Assembly: GCF_000429085.1 (NCBI RefSeq)
Contig: NZ_AUBE01000002.1
Span: forward strand, 164,824 to 228,823
DNA length: 64,000 nt
From: Streptomyces flavidovirens DSM 40150
Lineage (GTDB): Bacteria; Actinomycetota; Actinomycetes; Streptomycetales; Streptomycetaceae
Direction of reading: 5' to 3'
The translations under genes and the position numbers were made by a program. Numbering within the stretch: the stretch's first letter is position 1; each line of letters opens with the position of its first letter. Of this stretch, positions 43,796 through 53,916 are shown piece after piece. The notes below the pieces were generated by a model. The model saw only the letters and a program-made list of their open reading frames with translations, ran no database searches and was not told the DNA's origin.

Positions 43796-46522
43796 TCAGC
43801 CCGTGTTGCGCAGGCCCGCCGCGACGCCGTTGACCGTGAGCAGCAGGGCCCTGGCCAGCAGCGGGTCCGCCTCCTCGCCGCGCTCGGCCGCCGCGCGCTG
43901 GCGGGCCAGCAGCGAGACCTGGAGGTAGGAGATCGGGTCCAGGTAGGCGTCGCGGATGGCGAACGTCTGCTGGAGCACGGGGTTGGAGTCGAGCAGCCGC
44001 TCACCGCCGGTGATCCGCAGGACCTCCGCCACCGTGAGCTCGTGCTCGGCGCGGATCGTCTCGAAGACGTGCTTGAGGTCGTCCGGGACGAGCGTGTCGA
44101 CGTAGTGCTGTGCGATGCGCAGGTCGGTCTTGGCGAGCGTCATCTCGACGTTGGAGAGGAAGTTCCGGAAGAAGTGCCAGTTCTCCTGCATCTCTTCCAG
44201 GACCGTGTCGAGGCCCGCCTCGCGCAGCGCCTTCAGGCCGGACCCGACGCCGTACCAGCCCGGCACGATCTGCCGTGACTGGGTCCAGCCGAAGACCCAC
44301 GGGATGGCCCGGAGGCCGTCGAGTCCGGCGCCGCTGTCGGGGCGGCGCGAGGGGCGCGAGCCCAGGTGCAGGTCGGCGAGCTGGTCGACGGGTGTCGCGG
44401 CGAAGAAGTACGCCGGGAGGTCCGGGTCCTCGACGAGCCGCCGGTACGCCGTGTGGGCGGCCTCGGACACCGTGTCCATCGCCGCGTCCCAGCGTGCGAG
44501 TGCCTCGTCGGACTGGCGGGGCGCGGTGTGCAGGGCGGACGCCTGGAGTGTGGCGGCGACCGTCAGCTCCAGGTTCTCCCTGGCCAGGGACGGCACGAGG
44601 TACTTGTCGGAGATGACTTCGCCCTGCTCGGTCACCTTGATCTCGCCCTCCAGCGTGCCCCACGGCTGGGCGAGGATCGCGTCGTGCGAGGGGCCGCCGC
44701 CGCGGCCGACGGTGCCGCCGCGGCCGTGGAAGAGCCGCAGGCGTACGCCGTACCGGTGCGCGACGTCACGCAGGCGGCGCTGGGCGCGGTGGATTTCCCA
44801 CTGGCTGGTGGTGATGCCGCCGAACTTGGAGGAGTCGGAGTAGCCGAGCATGACCTCCTGCACGTCGCCGCGCAGGGACACGAGCCGCCGGTAGGACGGG
44901 TCGGCGAGCATTTCGTCGAGGATGACGTCGGCGGCGCGCAGCTCGTCCGTGGTTTCGAGGAGCGGCACGATGCCGATCTTCGCCCAGCCCGCGTGCAGGT
45001 CGACCAGACCCGCCTCGCGGGCCAGGACGGCAGCGGCGAAGACGTCGTCCGCGCCCTGGCACATCGAGATGATGTACGACTCGATGACTTCGGGCCCGAA
45101 GCGCTCCAGCGCCTCCTTGACCGTGGTGAACACGCCGAGCGTCTTGTGCCCGGCGGCGTCCAGCGGCGGCGGGGTGGGGGCCAGCGGCCGCCTGGACCGC
45201 AGTTCCTTCGCGAGGAGCTTCTGCCGGTACTCGCGCGGCATGTCGGCGTACCGCCAGGACTCCTCGCCGAGGCGGTCGAAGAGCTGTCCGAGGGCGTGGT
45301 GGTGCGCGTCGGCGTGCTCGCGTACGTCCATGGTGGCGAGCTGGAGGCCGAACGCCGCGAGGGTGCGGATCGTACGGTCCATGCGGCCGTCGGCGAAGAG
45401 GCCGCCGCGGTGCTGGCGCAGCGACGTCTGGATGAGCGCGAGGTCGGCGATCAGTTCGCCGGTGCCGAGGTAGTCGATGCCGGGCTGGTGCGCGGTGCCC
45501 TTGGCGAGGCGCTCGCGGGTGTTGACGAGCTTCTGCCGGATGCAGGTGGCCTTGAGCCGGTAGGGCTCCTCGGCGTTCAGGCGCTTGTAGCGGGGGCTGA
45601 TGGGCAGCCGCTCCAGGTCGGCCTGGAGGGAGGCCAGCAGCTCGTCGGTGACGCCGGTGTAGCGGATGGAGTTCGAGAGCTGGCCGCGCAGCTCGTCGAC
45701 GAGCGCCAGGGCGTCGGTGATGCCGTGCTCGTGCTGAAGGATCAGCACGTCCCAGGTGACGGCGGGCGTGACGTTCGGGTTGCCGTCGCGGTCACCGCCG
45801 ATCCAGGTGCCGAAGGTGAGCGGCCGGGTGCCGGCGGGCAGCTCGACGCCCACCCGCTCCAGCTCGGCGGCGAGGTCCTCCAGGACGTCACCGACCGCGC
45901 CGGCGTGCAGCTCGTCCAGGTAGTAGATCGCGTTGCGCGCCTCGTCGGCGGGCTCCGGGCGTACGACGCGCAGTTCGTCCGTCTGCCAGATGAGGTCGAT
46001 GGATTCGGCCAGACGGAGGTCGTGCCGTCGCCTGTCGGAGGCAATGACGGGGGTTTCGAGAAGCTCGGCGATGCGCCGGAGCTTGTTCAGTACGGACCGG
46101 CGCGCGGCCTCGGTCGGGTGCGCCGTGAAGACGGGCCTGACGTTGAGGTTCTTGACGGTGTGGCGCAGGTGCTCGGGGTCGGCGTCCTTGAGCTTGTCCG
46201 CCGTACGGGCGAGGAGTCCGCCCTCTTCGGCGCGCTTGGCGCGCATCTCGCGACCGCGGTGCACCTGCTCGGTGACGTTGGCAAGATGGAAATACGTCGA
46301 GAAGGCGCGCACCAGCCTGGCTGCGGTTTCCAGGTCGGTGTCGCCGAGCAGTTCCGCGGCGGCCTCGCCGTCGGTGCGCGTCAGGGCGCGCACCCGTTCG
46401 ACCAGCTCAAGGAGCTCGGGGCCCTCCTGCCGTACGAGGGTCTCGCCCAGCAGGTCGCCGAGACGGCGGATGTCGGCACGCAGCTCAGCGCTGGTGTTGG
46501 GGTTCTGGTCGGCACTGCTCAC
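43796..46522 (-). CDS. ppc: Phosphoenolpyruvate carboxylase
   Basis: A 908-residue PEPC producing oxaloacetate from PEP and bicarbonate. The catalytic His is in FTAHPTEA (near 138), with [12 protein letters not shown] near 235, [13 protein letters not shown] near 590 and the C-terminal RNTG carboxylate end. GTG 46522 with AAGGAG eight bases upstream is chosen, and the frame extending to 46654 is not needed. It is a single-gene unit. Confidence 0.97.
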   Translation of the reverse strand: MSSADQNPNTSAELRADIRRLGDLLGETLVRQEGPELLELVERVRALTRTDGEAAAELLGDTDLETAARLVRAFSTYFHLANVTEQVHRGREMRAKRAEEGGLLARTADKLKDADPEHLRHTVKNLNVRPVFTAHPTEAARRSVLNKLRRIAELLETPVIASDRRRHDLRLAESIDLIWQTDELRVVRPEPADEARNAIYYLDELHAGAVGDVLEDLAAELERVGVELPAGTRPLTFGTWIGGDRDGNPNVTPAVTWDVLILQHEHGITDALALVDELRGQLSNSIRYTGVTDELLASLQADLERLPISPRYKRLNAEEPYRLKATCIRQKLVNTRERLAKGTAHQPGIDYLGTGELIADLALIQTSLRQHRGGLFADGRMDRTIRTLAAFGLQLATMDVREHADAHHHALGQLFDRLGEESWRYADMPREYRQKLLAKELRSRRPLAPTPPPLDAAGHKTLGVFTTVKEALERFGPEVIESYIISMCQGADDVFAAAVLAREAGLVDLHAGWAKIGIVPLLETTDELRAADVILDEMLADPSYRRLVSLRGDVQEVMLGYSDSSKFGGITTSQWEIHRAQRRLRDVAHRYGVRLRLFHGRGGTVGRGGGPSHDAILAQPWGTLEGEIKVTEQGEVISDKYLVPSLARENLELTVAATLQASALHTAPRQSDEALARWDAAMDTVSEAAHTAYRRLVEDPDLPAYFFAATPVDQLADLHLGSRPSRRPDSGAGLDGLRAIPWVFGWTQSRQIVPGWYGVGSGLKALREAGLDTVLEEMQENWHFFRNFLSNVEMTLAKTDLRIAQHYVDTLVPDDLKHVFETIRAEHELTVAEVLRITGGERLLDSNPVLQQTFAIRDAYLDPISYLQVSLLARQRAAAERGEEADPLLARALLLTVNGVAAGLRNTG

Positions 46523-46746
46523 AGGTGCGGCTCCTTGCAGTGTTTGAGCACGTCTGGAGGTTTTGTGGACCACGCTGTCCGACGGCACCCAGGATATGCG
46601 GCGCGGCCGAACCCTTTCCCCGCGGCCTCTTGCCGCCGGGCAAAGCGCTGCCATACTTACGACGCCGTAGGTTACGCATCCGTAGCCAAAGCTTGCGCGG
46701 TAAGAGTTTCCGCTTCCACCACTTCCCTCACCCCACAGGGGACCCC

Positions 46747-47730
46747 ATGACCACTCGTTCCGACGTGCTCGAAGATGCCCGCGAGGCGGGCGACGACACC
46801 TCGGCCCCCTCCGCGACGCGCGGTGGGGAGTCCAAGCGCTCCATCGAGCAGCTCGCGCTTCTCCTCTTCATCACCGTCCCCTTCCTGGCCCTGCTGGCGG
46901 CTGTGCCGCTGGCCTGGGGCTGGGGTGTGAGCTGGCTCGATCTGGGCCTGATGGTCTTCATGTACTACCTCGGGTGCCACGGCATCACGATCGGCTTCCA
47001 CCGCTACTTCACCCACGGCTCCTTCAAGGCGAAGCGCCCGCTGCGTATCGCCCTGGCGGTCATGGGTTCGATGGCGGTCGAGGGCCCGCTGGTCCGGTGG
47101 GTCGCCGATCACCGCAAGCATCACAAGTTCTCGGACGCCGAAGGGGACCCCCACTCCCCGTGGCGGTTCGGCGAGACGCTCCCGGCGCTGATGAAGGGCC
47201 TGTGGTGGGCGCACATCGGCTGGATGTTCGACGAGGAGCAGACGTCGCAGGAGAAGTACGCACCGGACCTGATCAAGGACCCGGCGATCCGCCGCATCTC
47301 GCGCGACTTCGCGTACTGGACGATCCTGTCGCTGGCCATTCCGCCGCTGGTGGGCGGCCTGGTCACGATGTCGTGGTGGGGCGCGTTCACGGCGTTCTTC
47401 TGGGGCTCGCTGGTGCGGGTGGCCCTGCTGCACCACGTCACGTGGTCGATCAACTCGATCTGCCACGCGGTGGGCAAGCGCCCGTTCAAGTCGCGCGACA
47501 AGTCCGGCAATGTGTGGTGGCTGGCCGTACTGTCCTGCGGCGAGTCCTGGCACAACCTGCACCACGCCGACCCGACGTCGGCGCGCCACGGTGTGATGAG
47601 GGGGCAGATCGACTCCAGTGCCCGCCTGATCCGCTGGTTCGAGCAGGCCGGCTGGGCGTACGACGTGCGGTGGCCGAGCGCGGACCGTATCGACTCCCGG
47701 CGCAAGAGTGAGCCCTCCGAAGCGGCATGA
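46747..47730 (+). CDS. Membrane acyl-CoA/acyl-lipid delta-9 desaturase
   Basis: A 327-residue di-iron desaturase with three histidine boxes: HRYFTH (near 86), HRKHH (near 122) and HNLHH (near 267). It has about four membrane segments. It introduces a double bond in long fatty chains. The stop overlaps the next gene (ATGA at 47727), a TetR regulator likely controlling it. Confidence 0.93.
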   Translation: MTTRSDVLEDAREAGDDTSAPSATRGGESKRSIEQLALLLFITVPFLALLAAVPLAWGWGVSWLDLGLMVFMYYLGCHGITIGFHRYFTHGSFKAKRPLRIALAVMGSMAVEGPLVRWVADHRKHHKFSDAEGDPHSPWRFGETLPALMKGLWWAHIGWMFDEEQTSQEKYAPDLIKDPAIRRISRDFAYWTILSLAIPPLVGGLVTMSWWGAFTAFFWGSLVRVALLHHVTWSINSICHAVGKRPFKSRDKSGNVWWLAVLSCGESWHNLHHADPTSARHGVMRGQIDSSARLIRWFEQAGWAYDVRWPSADRIDSRRKSEPSEAA

Positions 47731-48416
47731 TGGGTGACGTGGCGATCGACGGCAGCAGTACGAACAGCGAGAAGAGCAGGCCCACTCCGAGCCGGCGTGC
47801 CCGACGCGTCCGGATGACCGGCAAGGAACGCCGCGAACAGCTGCTGGACATCGGCCGCACCCTCTTCGCCGAGAAGGGTTTCGAGGGCACGTCGGTGGAG
47901 GAGATCGCGGCGAAGGCGGGGGTTTCCAAGCCGGTCGTGTACGAGCACTTCGGCGGCAAGGAGGGTCTGTACGCCGTGGTGGTCGACCGTGAGATGAGCC
48001 GCCTGCTCGACATGGTCACCGGTGCGCTGACGGCGGGCCATCCGCGTGAGCTTCTCGAACAGGCCGCGTTCGCCCTGCTCGACTACATCGAGACGTACAC
48101 GGACGGTTTCCGGATCCTGGTCCGCGACTCGCCGGTGGCCCAGTCGACCGGGTCCTTCGCCTCCCTGATCAGTGACATCGCCACCCAGGTGGAGGACATC
48201 CTGGGCCTGGAGTTCAAGGCCCGCGGCTTCGACCCCAAGCTGGCCCCGCTGTACGCGCAGGCCCTGGTCGGCATGGTCGCGCTGACGGGCCAGTGGTGGC
48301 TGGACGTGCGCAAGCCGAAGAAGGCGGAGGTCGCGGCGCACCTGGTCAATCTGTGCTGGCACGGCCTGGAGAACCTGGAGGCGAAGCCCCGCCTGATAGG
48401 CCACAGGAAGAGCTGA
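47727..48416 (+). CDS. TetR-family regulator coupled to the desaturase
   Basis: A 229-residue TetR protein. The helix-turn-helix lies at ~35-80 (GTSVEEIAAKAGVSKPVVYEHFGGKEGLY) behind a basic tail. The ligand domain is all helical. Translational coupling to the desaturase gene suggests control of membrane fatty-acid desaturation, like DesT/FasR-type regulators (inference). Confidence 0.88.
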   Translation: MMGDVAIDGSSTNSEKSRPTPSRRARRVRMTGKERREQLLDIGRTLFAEKGFEGTSVEEIAAKAGVSKPVVYEHFGGKEGLYAVVVDREMSRLLDMVTGALTAGHPRELLEQAAFALLDYIETYTDGFRILVRDSPVAQSTGSFASLISDIATQVEDILGLEFKARGFDPKLAPLYAQALVGMVALTGQWWLDVRKPKKAEVAAHLVNLCWHGLENLEAKPRLIGHRKS

Positions 48417-48428
48417 CCCCCGAACCGT

Positions 48429-48465
48429 GTGAGCGGGCCGCCCTGCCGGGGGGCGGCCCGCTCAC
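48429..48465. terminator. Bidirectional hairpin terminator after the TetR gene
   Basis: A perfect 15-bp stem (arm GTGAGCGGGCCGCCC, 48429-48443 with 48451-48465) with a 7-base loop, between the TetR stop and the convergent DUF397 gene. Confidence 0.88.
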
Positions 48466-48491
48466 GTCGCCTGCCTCCGAAGGCGTTCGCG

Positions 48492-48713
48492 TCAGACGGT
48501 ACGGTCCGCCCGGTCGCCCTTGACTCCGCCGAGGAACGCGGCGAAGGCAGCGGCGGTGACGGCGAGCACGGGGCCTTGCGTGATCTTGGAGTCACGAACC
48601 CCGACCCACGACCGGGCATGCGCGATCTCGACGCACTCGTTGTCGGCCGCGCTGTAGCTGCTCTTGAACCAGCGCGCAGCCGCGAGCTGAGCGGCGGTTG
48701 GTGCTTTGCTCAT
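48492..48713 (-). CDS. DUF397 protein (first of three tandem paralogues)
   Basis: 73 residues with WFKSSYS (near 15), NECVEIA, VGVRDSK and the FAAFLGGVK end, the DUF397 pattern. These small proteins accompany XRE/Scr1-type regulators in Streptomyces and probably act with them. ATGA overlap with the next paralogue upstream. Confidence 0.88.
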   Translation of the reverse strand: MSKAPTAAQLAAARWFKSSYSAADNECVEIAHARSWVGVRDSKITQGPVLAVTAAAFAAFLGGVKGDRADRTV

Positions 48714-48952
48714 CGAGGGAGCTCCTGTCGTGCTGCGGCCGACAGCTCGTCACCCTTGACCCCTCCAAGGAACGCCGCGAAGGCATAGGCGGTGACGGCG
48801 AGCACGGGGCCTTGTGTGATCTTGGAGTCACGGACGGCTACTCGGGAGCCAAGGGCAGCAACTTCTACGCACTCGTTTCCCTCGCCACCGCTGTAGCTGC
48901 TCTTGAACCAGCCCGCAGCCGCGAGCTGAGCGGCGGTTGGTGCTTTGTTCAT
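48710..48952 (-). CDS. DUF397 protein (second paralogue)
   Basis: 80 residues, very similar to the gene at 48492 over APTAAQLAAA and DSKITQGPVLAVTA, showing a recent tandem duplication. I start at ATG 48952, overlapping the stop of the third paralogue; a TTG codon just before is possible. Confidence 0.88.
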   Translation of the reverse strand: MNKAPTAAQLAAAGWFKSSYSGGEGNECVEVAALGSRVAVRDSKITQGPVLAVTAYAFAAFLGGVKGDELSAAARQELPR

Positions 48953-49182
48953 CAAGGGCGCCCTTGTCGCGCTATGACCGACAGCTCGTCGCGCTTGACC
49001 CCTCCGAGGAACGCCGTGAACGCATCGGCGGTGACAGCAAGAACCGGGCCTTGCACGACCTTCGAGTCTCGGATGCCGGTCGTGCCGTCAGCGAAGGCAA
49101 CCTCGACGCAGTTGTCTCCTCCTGAGCTGAAGCTGCTTTTTGTCCAGTTGGCGGCGCTCAGGCCGACAGTCTTACCAGTCAC
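48952..49182 (-). CDS. DUF397 protein (third paralogue)
   Basis: 76 residues with WTKSSFSSGGDNCVEVA and GIRDSKVVQGPVLAVTADAF. It is more divergent than the other two. GTG 49182 overlaps the XRE regulator stop (GTGA), so all four genes are coupled. Confidence 0.87.
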   Translation of the reverse strand: MTGKTVGLSAANWTKSSFSSGGDNCVEVAFADGTTGIRDSKVVQGPVLAVTADAFTAFLGGVKRDELSVIARQGRP

Positions 49183-50045
49183 GCTTCCTCCTTGGTGAGG
49201 TCTTTGATGAAGTCGCGTGATGCCGGGATGTCCAGTGCTCGGGCACGCAGGTGATTGAAGGCGACGTCGTAGCGACCCACGTGAACATCTTCCTCCAGGT
49301 AGAGAGAGGTTGTCAGTGGCTCCACCACAGCCAACGGGTCCCCGGAGTCGAACCGGAAGACAGTGAAGGCACCGTCGATTCCCGCATGTACACCAGCGCT
49401 GAACGGCAGCACCTGGATCTCGACCCCCGGCAACTCTTCGGTGACGTCGAGCAAGTGGCGTAGTTGCCCGGCCATCACCTGCGGCCCGCCAATCGCCCTG
49501 CGCAACGCAGCTTCGTCCAGCACGCACCATAGGGACAGAGGGCTCTCCCGGCGCAGGACCTCCTGGCGCTTCATGCGCAATTCGACGAAAGTGCGTACCT
49601 CTCGTGCCGTGCGCCACTTGCCGCTTCCGTCGACGACTGCGTGCGCGTATTCGGGGGTCTGGAGCAGTCCGGGAATCAGCTGGACCGCATACCAGTCCGC
49701 GTGCGCGGCCAACTCTTCGAGTTCGAGGTAGTCGGCGAAGGGATCACGGACAGCGTCGCGGTACTGGTTGAACAGGTTGGTACTGCGCGATGACGAAGCG
49801 AGGGACGCCAACTTCCGGATTTCTTCGATGCGCTGGGCGTCTTCGACACCGTAGGCGTCGAAGTACTTTCCCAGGGCCGCCGAGGGGACGCGTTGCTTAC
49901 CGTTCTCGATCTTACTGAGCGCGGACGGGCCGGAGAGGCCCAATCTCGCTACCGCATCAGGGAGGTTGAGACCCGCGCGCTGGCGCAGTGTGCGCAGCGC
50001 GAGGCCAAGCCGACGACGCATCAGGTTCGGACGAGCATCAGCCAT
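49179..50045 (-). CDS. XRE-family regulator with DUF5753 domain (Scr1-like)
   Basis: A 288-residue protein. The Cro/C1 helix-turn-helix is at ~12-65 (TLRQRAGLNLPDAVARLGLSGPSALSKIENGK), followed by the Scr1/DUF5753 domain (ELEELAAHADWYAVQLIPGLLQTPEYA, near 107). Together with DUF397 partners it forms a regulatory pair widespread in Streptomyces. It is divergent from the zinc-ribbon/ATPase genes. Confidence 0.92.
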   Translation of the reverse strand: MADARPNLMRRRLGLALRTLRQRAGLNLPDAVARLGLSGPSALSKIENGKQRVPSAALGKYFDAYGVEDAQRIEEIRKLASLASSSRSTNLFNQYRDAVRDPFADYLELEELAAHADWYAVQLIPGLLQTPEYAHAVVDGSGKWRTAREVRTFVELRMKRQEVLRRESPLSLWCVLDEAALRRAIGGPQVMAGQLRHLLDVTEELPGVEIQVLPFSAGVHAGIDGAFTVFRFDSGDPLAVVEPLTTSLYLEEDVHVGRYDVAFNHLRARALDIPASRDFIKDLTKEEA

Positions 50046-50242
50046 GCGTCAATCACCGCCTCTCTGGCGGGGACTTTACACACACGCCCCCACCCGGCAT
50101 ATGCCATCTTCACCCACTCGAATGAAAGCTCCCCCAGCATCTTGCCGAGAAACCTTTCTCGCCGCCAAGCTCATTGCCGTAACACAAGGAGCTGACGCAA
50201 TAGCTCAAAGTGAGCGTCTGCGGTGCGCCAAGAGGAGCGGCC

Positions 50243-50482
50243 ATGGCATTGCACACCCCTGCGGACCTCCGCACCGAGGTCCTGGACCTTCTCTCCCTCA
50301 CTACCGAGGCTCACCTCCGTCTCGCCGGACTCGCCTGCGCCCGGTGCGGCAGTACCGCCCCGCTCCGACCCGGCGGCCACGCGTACACCCGCAGCCCCGG
50401 CGGCGGGCGGCTCGGATGGGCCGTGAAGGTCTGCGAAGGCTGTCCCCTTACTCACCCCACAGAAGGGGAATTGGGCTCATGA
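50243..50482 (+). CDS. Small CxxC-type zinc-ribbon-like protein
   Basis: 79 residues with two cysteine pairs (CARCG near 35 and CEGC near 68) that could bind zinc. GAGGAG lies six bases before ATG 50243. Its stop overlaps the start of the ATPase-like gene (ATGA). Function unknown. Confidence 0.7.
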   Translation: MALHTPADLRTEVLDLLSLTTEAHLRLAGLACARCGSTAPLRPGGHAYTRSPGGGRLGWAVKVCEGCPLTHPTEGELGS

Positions 50483-51276
50483 CCAACTTCGCCGCCCGCG
50501 CAGTCGACCGGCTGCTTCCCTGGACCGGTGAGGACGGCCGGCCCTGTTACCTCTCCACGGACGGCGACGGCCCGCTGTCCCGGCTCGCCGACCGTGTCGA
50601 GTTCGTACAGCTCGGCCTCGCGGGCCGGCTTCTCGACCACGCGCGGGGTCGGATCGCCGAAGCCGGGCCCGCCACCGCCACGGAACTCCGCCTTCTGGTC
50701 AGCCGGTTGACGGACGCCCTGGGCGACGCGCTGCTCATCGCGGAGAGCCGTGGCGCCCGCCTCGCCCCTGAAGGAGTTCCCGCCGTGCCCCCACTCGTCG
50801 AGGTCGCCCAGGACGCACTGGTTCACTGTCCCGCCGCGCCGCAAGCTCTGAGCCTGCTCTCGCTCCCCGGCGGGGACCTCGCCTCGGCGGGCGCCGCACG
50901 GCGCTATGTACGGGTGGTAACGGTGGCGTGGGGGTTGCCGCCGGACACGGCAGATGCCCTGGAAACGATCACCGGGGAGCTCGCCGCCAACTCACTGGAG
51001 TACAGCGCGAGCCTCTCCATCACCGTCGCCTTGTCCCGTACCGCCTCGGCGGTCGTCGTCAGCGTGAGCGACGAAGGCCAGGAGTGCGTGTCCGTGCCGG
51101 ATGCGCCGGGGCCTGAGCAGGAGTGCGGGCGAGGGCTGCTGATCGTCGGCGCGCTGGCCGCCCGCTGGGGGCAACGGCGGACACGCGGCGGGCTCACGGT
51201 CTGGGCCGAGATCACCACAGCCGGGCCCGTCATCACTCTTTGTGATGACGCGGTTGGGTTCCAACCGTTACCGTGA
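50479..51276 (+). CDS. Protein with C-terminal HATPase_c (anti-sigma/RsbW-like) domain
   Basis: 265 residues. The C-terminal ~130 residues show the GHKL ATPase N-box region (ETITGELAANSLEYS), VSVSDEGQ and GRGLLIVGALAARWG, as in RsbW-like kinases. The N-terminal half is helical and unassigned. It is coupled to the zinc-ribbon gene and divergent from the XRE regulator, a common Streptomyces arrangement. Confidence 0.82.
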   Translation: MTNFAARAVDRLLPWTGEDGRPCYLSTDGDGPLSRLADRVEFVQLGLAGRLLDHARGRIAEAGPATATELRLLVSRLTDALGDALLIAESRGARLAPEGVPAVPPLVEVAQDALVHCPAAPQALSLLSLPGGDLASAGAARRYVRVVTVAWGLPPDTADALETITGELAANSLEYSASLSITVALSRTASAVVVSVSDEGQECVSVPDAPGPEQECGRGLLIVGALAARWGQRRTRGGLTVWAEITTAGPVITLCDDAVGFQPLP

Positions 51277-51311
51277 GGGAACAGGTCAGAATCCCGCTTG
51301 TGGGAGGAACC

Positions 51312-51899
51312 ATGACCGAGCCGGGCTGCCGCTGGCCGGTGCCGCCGCAGGACGGCTACACCGTGGACGACCTGTACACGCTGCCCGATCTCCCGCCGCA
51401 CACCGAGCTGATCGACGGGAGCCTCGTCTTCGTCAGTCCGCAGCGACTTTTCCACAGCCGCATGATCGACCTGCTGATGAACGGTCTGCGCCACACCGTC
51501 GCCGAGGGACTGAAGATCGAGCGCGAGATGACCATTGTCCTGGACCGTCGCAACGGCCCCGAGCCCGACGTCTGCGTCGTCCGCGCCGAGGCGGTCACCG
51601 GTCTTGAGCAGACCCGCTTCCAGGCGGCCGACATCCTTCTCGCCATCGAGGTGGTCTCCCCGGACTCCGAGGCGCGCGACCGCGACACCAAGCCCCGCAA
51701 ATACGCCGCGGCAGGCATCCCGAACTTCTGGCTGGTCGAGATGGCCGGAGCCGACCAGCACCCCGTTGTACGCGTCTACGAACTCGACCCGCTGTCCAAG
51801 ACGTACGCCGTGTCCGGCATCCACCACGACCGGGTCAAGACCGGTGTCCCGTACACGATCGACATCGACATCACGCTGGACGCACTCCATCAGCTCTGA
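51312..51899 (+). CDS. Uma2-family (DUF820) PD-(D/E)xK nuclease-like protein
   Basis: 195 residues with the Uma2 layout: HTELIDGSLV (near 35), PEPDVCVV (Asp), AIEVVSPDSEARDRDTKPRKY (Glu...Lys) and AGIPNFWLVE. GGGAGGA precedes ATG 51312. The family is abundant in actinobacteria and its role is unknown. The 3' end overlaps the convergent hydrolase gene by 29 bp. Confidence 0.88.
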   Translation: MTEPGCRWPVPPQDGYTVDDLYTLPDLPPHTELIDGSLVFVSPQRLFHSRMIDLLMNGLRHTVAEGLKIEREMTIVLDRRNGPEPDVCVVRAEAVTGLEQTRFQAADILLAIEVVSPDSEARDRDTKPRKYAAAGIPNFWLVEMAGADQHPVVRVYELDPLSKTYAVSGIHHDRVKTGVPYTIDIDITLDALHQL

Positions 51900-52977
51900 G
51901 CGGGTCGGCGGCTAGTTCGTAGAGCAGGCCGTACGCGGTTTCTACCAGGCGGCAGCGGCCGCCCCGGCGGGTGGCGACGGCGGCTACGGCGGTTTGGGTC
52001 GGCGGGTGGAAACCCAGGAAGGTCTGCTGGCCGAAGGTGGCTCCGCTGTGGAAGAGCAACGGGCCGTTCGGGGTCGGGTGGTGGTACCAGGTCAGCGTGT
52101 GGGTTTCGCGATGCCGCCAGCCGCAGCGCAGTTGCGGGATCTGGACGTCTCGCAGGGGCAGGGACAGCGGTGTGGCCTCGGGGGTCAGGTGCGCTTCCGC
52201 GTAGGTGAGCAGATCTCCGGGGGTGGAGTGCACCCCCGCGCAGCCGGTGAAGGCTCCCATGTCCATGGCGGGGGCCGGTGTGCGGCCGTCCCTGCGGTGG
52301 CCGACGGCGCCGGCGGTGGGGGCGGGGCCCGGAGTGGTGCCGGTCAGGCCCAGGGGGTGCAGCACACGGGTGGTGAGCAGCGTGGGGTAGTCGGTGCCCG
52401 AGGCTGTGGCCATCGCGGGGGCGAGCAGCGCGACGCCGAAGTTGGAGTAGTGCCAGCGGGTTCCGGGCCGGTGGCGGGGGCGGGTGCGGGCGAAGGTCCG
52501 CAGCAGGCGCTCGGTGTCGTATCGGGCGTAGCCGCTGGTGTACGGGTGCAGCAGGGCGCCGGGCACCAGGTCGGCCGGGATACGGGGCAGGCCAGCGGTA
52601 TGGGTCGCCAGGTGGCGGAGGGTGATCCGCCGCGAGTCGGGGTGGGGCAGCGGCAGGGCCGGCAGGTGGGCGGCGAGCGGGTCGTCGAGGGACAGGACAC
52701 CGGCGCGGGCCAGGTCGGCGAGGAGCAGGACGGTGAAGGTCTTGGTCAGTGAGCCGATCTCATAGCGCAGTTCGTCCCGTGGGGTGCGCGGTGGGGTCGT
52801 TGTGGGGGGTGTGCGGGTACCGGCGGTCATCATGGTCCGTCGGCCTCGGCGGGAGACCGCCAGCACCACGTCCGGCGCTTCGATCACGGCCAGCGCGTCC
52901 GCGACGCGGTTCGTGACACTGATCGGGAGGCGGTCATCCGCAGCGGTGGTGGCGGGCGTCCTCGCGTGGGTGCTCAT
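51871..52977 (-). CDS. Class C beta-lactamase-like serine hydrolase
   Basis: A 368-residue serine hydrolase/transpeptidase fold with the SLTK nucleophile motif (residues ~76-79), YSN (near 177) and HSG (near 316) as third motif. No signal peptide is visible, so it is probably cytoplasmic, unlike a secreted beta-lactamase. It is the last gene of the DUF6895-like operon (9 bp after it). It is likely an esterase or peptidase of the operon, not resistance for the beta-lactam-type cluster 24 kb away. Confidence 0.85.
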   Translation of the reverse strand: MSTHARTPATTAADDRLPISVTNRVADALAVIEAPDVVLAVSRRGRRTMMTAGTRTPPTTTPPRTPRDELRYEIGSLTKTFTVLLLADLARAGVLSLDDPLAAHLPALPLPHPDSRRITLRHLATHTAGLPRIPADLVPGALLHPYTSGYARYDTERLLRTFARTRPRHRPGTRWHYSNFGVALLAPAMATASGTDYPTLLTTRVLHPLGLTGTTPGPAPTAGAVGHRRDGRTPAPAMDMGAFTGCAGVHSTPGDLLTYAEAHLTPEATPLSLPLRDVQIPQLRCGWRHRETHTLTWYHHPTPNGPLLFHSGATFGQQTFLGFHPPTQTAVAAVATRRGGRCRLVETAYGLLYELAADPLRADGVRPA

Positions 52978-52986
52978 GAGTGTCCC

Positions 52987-53916
52987 TCAGGCCGACTGCA
53001 GGGCACGGGAGGTGGCCATCGCGGAGGCGAACACCGCGATCAGCGTCGGGTGGTGGACGTCGTCGAAGACATCCGACGTGTCGCCCTCCGGCATGCCCCG
53101 CTGAGCGGGCATCGCCCCGGCGTCGGACTGTGCGGCGGCGTACCGCTCCCAGATCCGCGCGTCCAGCGTGGGGTGCGGCAAGCACGTGTCGACGACGAGG
53201 AGTTCGCCGAGCAGATCCCAGTTCTCGGCGTCCAGCCAGTCCTCCATCCAGGCGGGCAGGTACAGCGTGAGGTAGGAGGCGATTTCTGGAGGGATACGGT
53301 CCGGTGCCTCGCCCCAGTTGGTGAGGTGGAAGACGGTGTGCGTGATGTCGTACGCGATGTTGTATTGCACCGTCCACGGCTCGGGCAGCCGGCCCAGCCA
53401 GGTACGGCTCACTGCCCCGTCGAAGTCCTCGCTGGGCGCGAGGCCCGCTTTGCGCTCGGCGTTGAGCACGCCGAGTCGTCGGTTGGGCATCATCTCCAGC
53501 GTCTTCCACGTGGTGGTGCGCCGGCTGACTTCCACCGCCGCCTCCAGAGCGGGGGCGCGATAGCCCAGTTGGCGAAAGGTCGCGTAGACCTCCAGGGCCA
53601 CGGGAGAGACCGGCTCGTCGCGCTGGAGCTCAGTCAGTACAGTGCCGCCGTCCAGCAGCTCGCGCCAGGCGAAGTCCAGCAGGCGGCTTGCGCGGGTGTG
53701 CTGGCGCGAGCCTGCCACGCCCTCCCGGAACAGCACCTGCATGATGAGCGCCAACTCCCCGATGGGCTTGAGCCGCTCGAAGACGGTGCCGCTGGCGCGC
53801 TCTTCGGCGGTCAGCCGGAAGAATTCACGGTGGTTGTCGAGCCAGGTCAGAGCCCGGTCACCGACAGCGTGCAGCAGCGCGGGGGGTGCGGCTGCGGCGA
53901 CTGCGGCTGTTGTCAT
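52987..53916 (-). CDS. DUF6895-like protein, paralogue A
   Basis: 309 residues, mostly helical, with LTWLDNHREFFRL (near 22), LKPIGELALIMQ (near 48), YDITHTVFHLTNWG (near 187) and LWDLLGEL-like elements. It shares the same order of motifs with the next gene and resembles the family annotated as DUF6895 (from memory). Conserved His residues in ITHTVFHLT could bind metal or a cofactor. ATG 53916 overlaps the upstream stop. Function unknown. Confidence 0.7.
   Translation of the reverse strand: MTTAAVAAAAPPALLHAVGDRALTWLDNHREFFRLTAEERASGTVFERLKPIGELALIMQVLFREGVAGSRQHTRASRLLDFAWRELLDGGTVLTELQRDEPVSPVALEVYATFRQLGYRAPALEAAVEVSRRTTTWKTLEMMPNRRLGVLNAERKAGLAPSEDFDGAVSRTWLGRLPEPWTVQYNIAYDITHTVFHLTNWGEAPDRIPPEIASYLTLYLPAWMEDWLDAENWDLLGELLVVDTCLPHPTLDARIWERYAAAQSDAGAMPAQRGMPEGDTSDVFDDVHHPTLIAVFASAMATSRALQSA

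Noticed and set aside
51871..52977. Self-resistance beta-lactamase for the CarA/B/C-type cluster
   Set aside because: It lies 24 kb away in another operon and lacks a signal peptide, and the fold is common in esterases.
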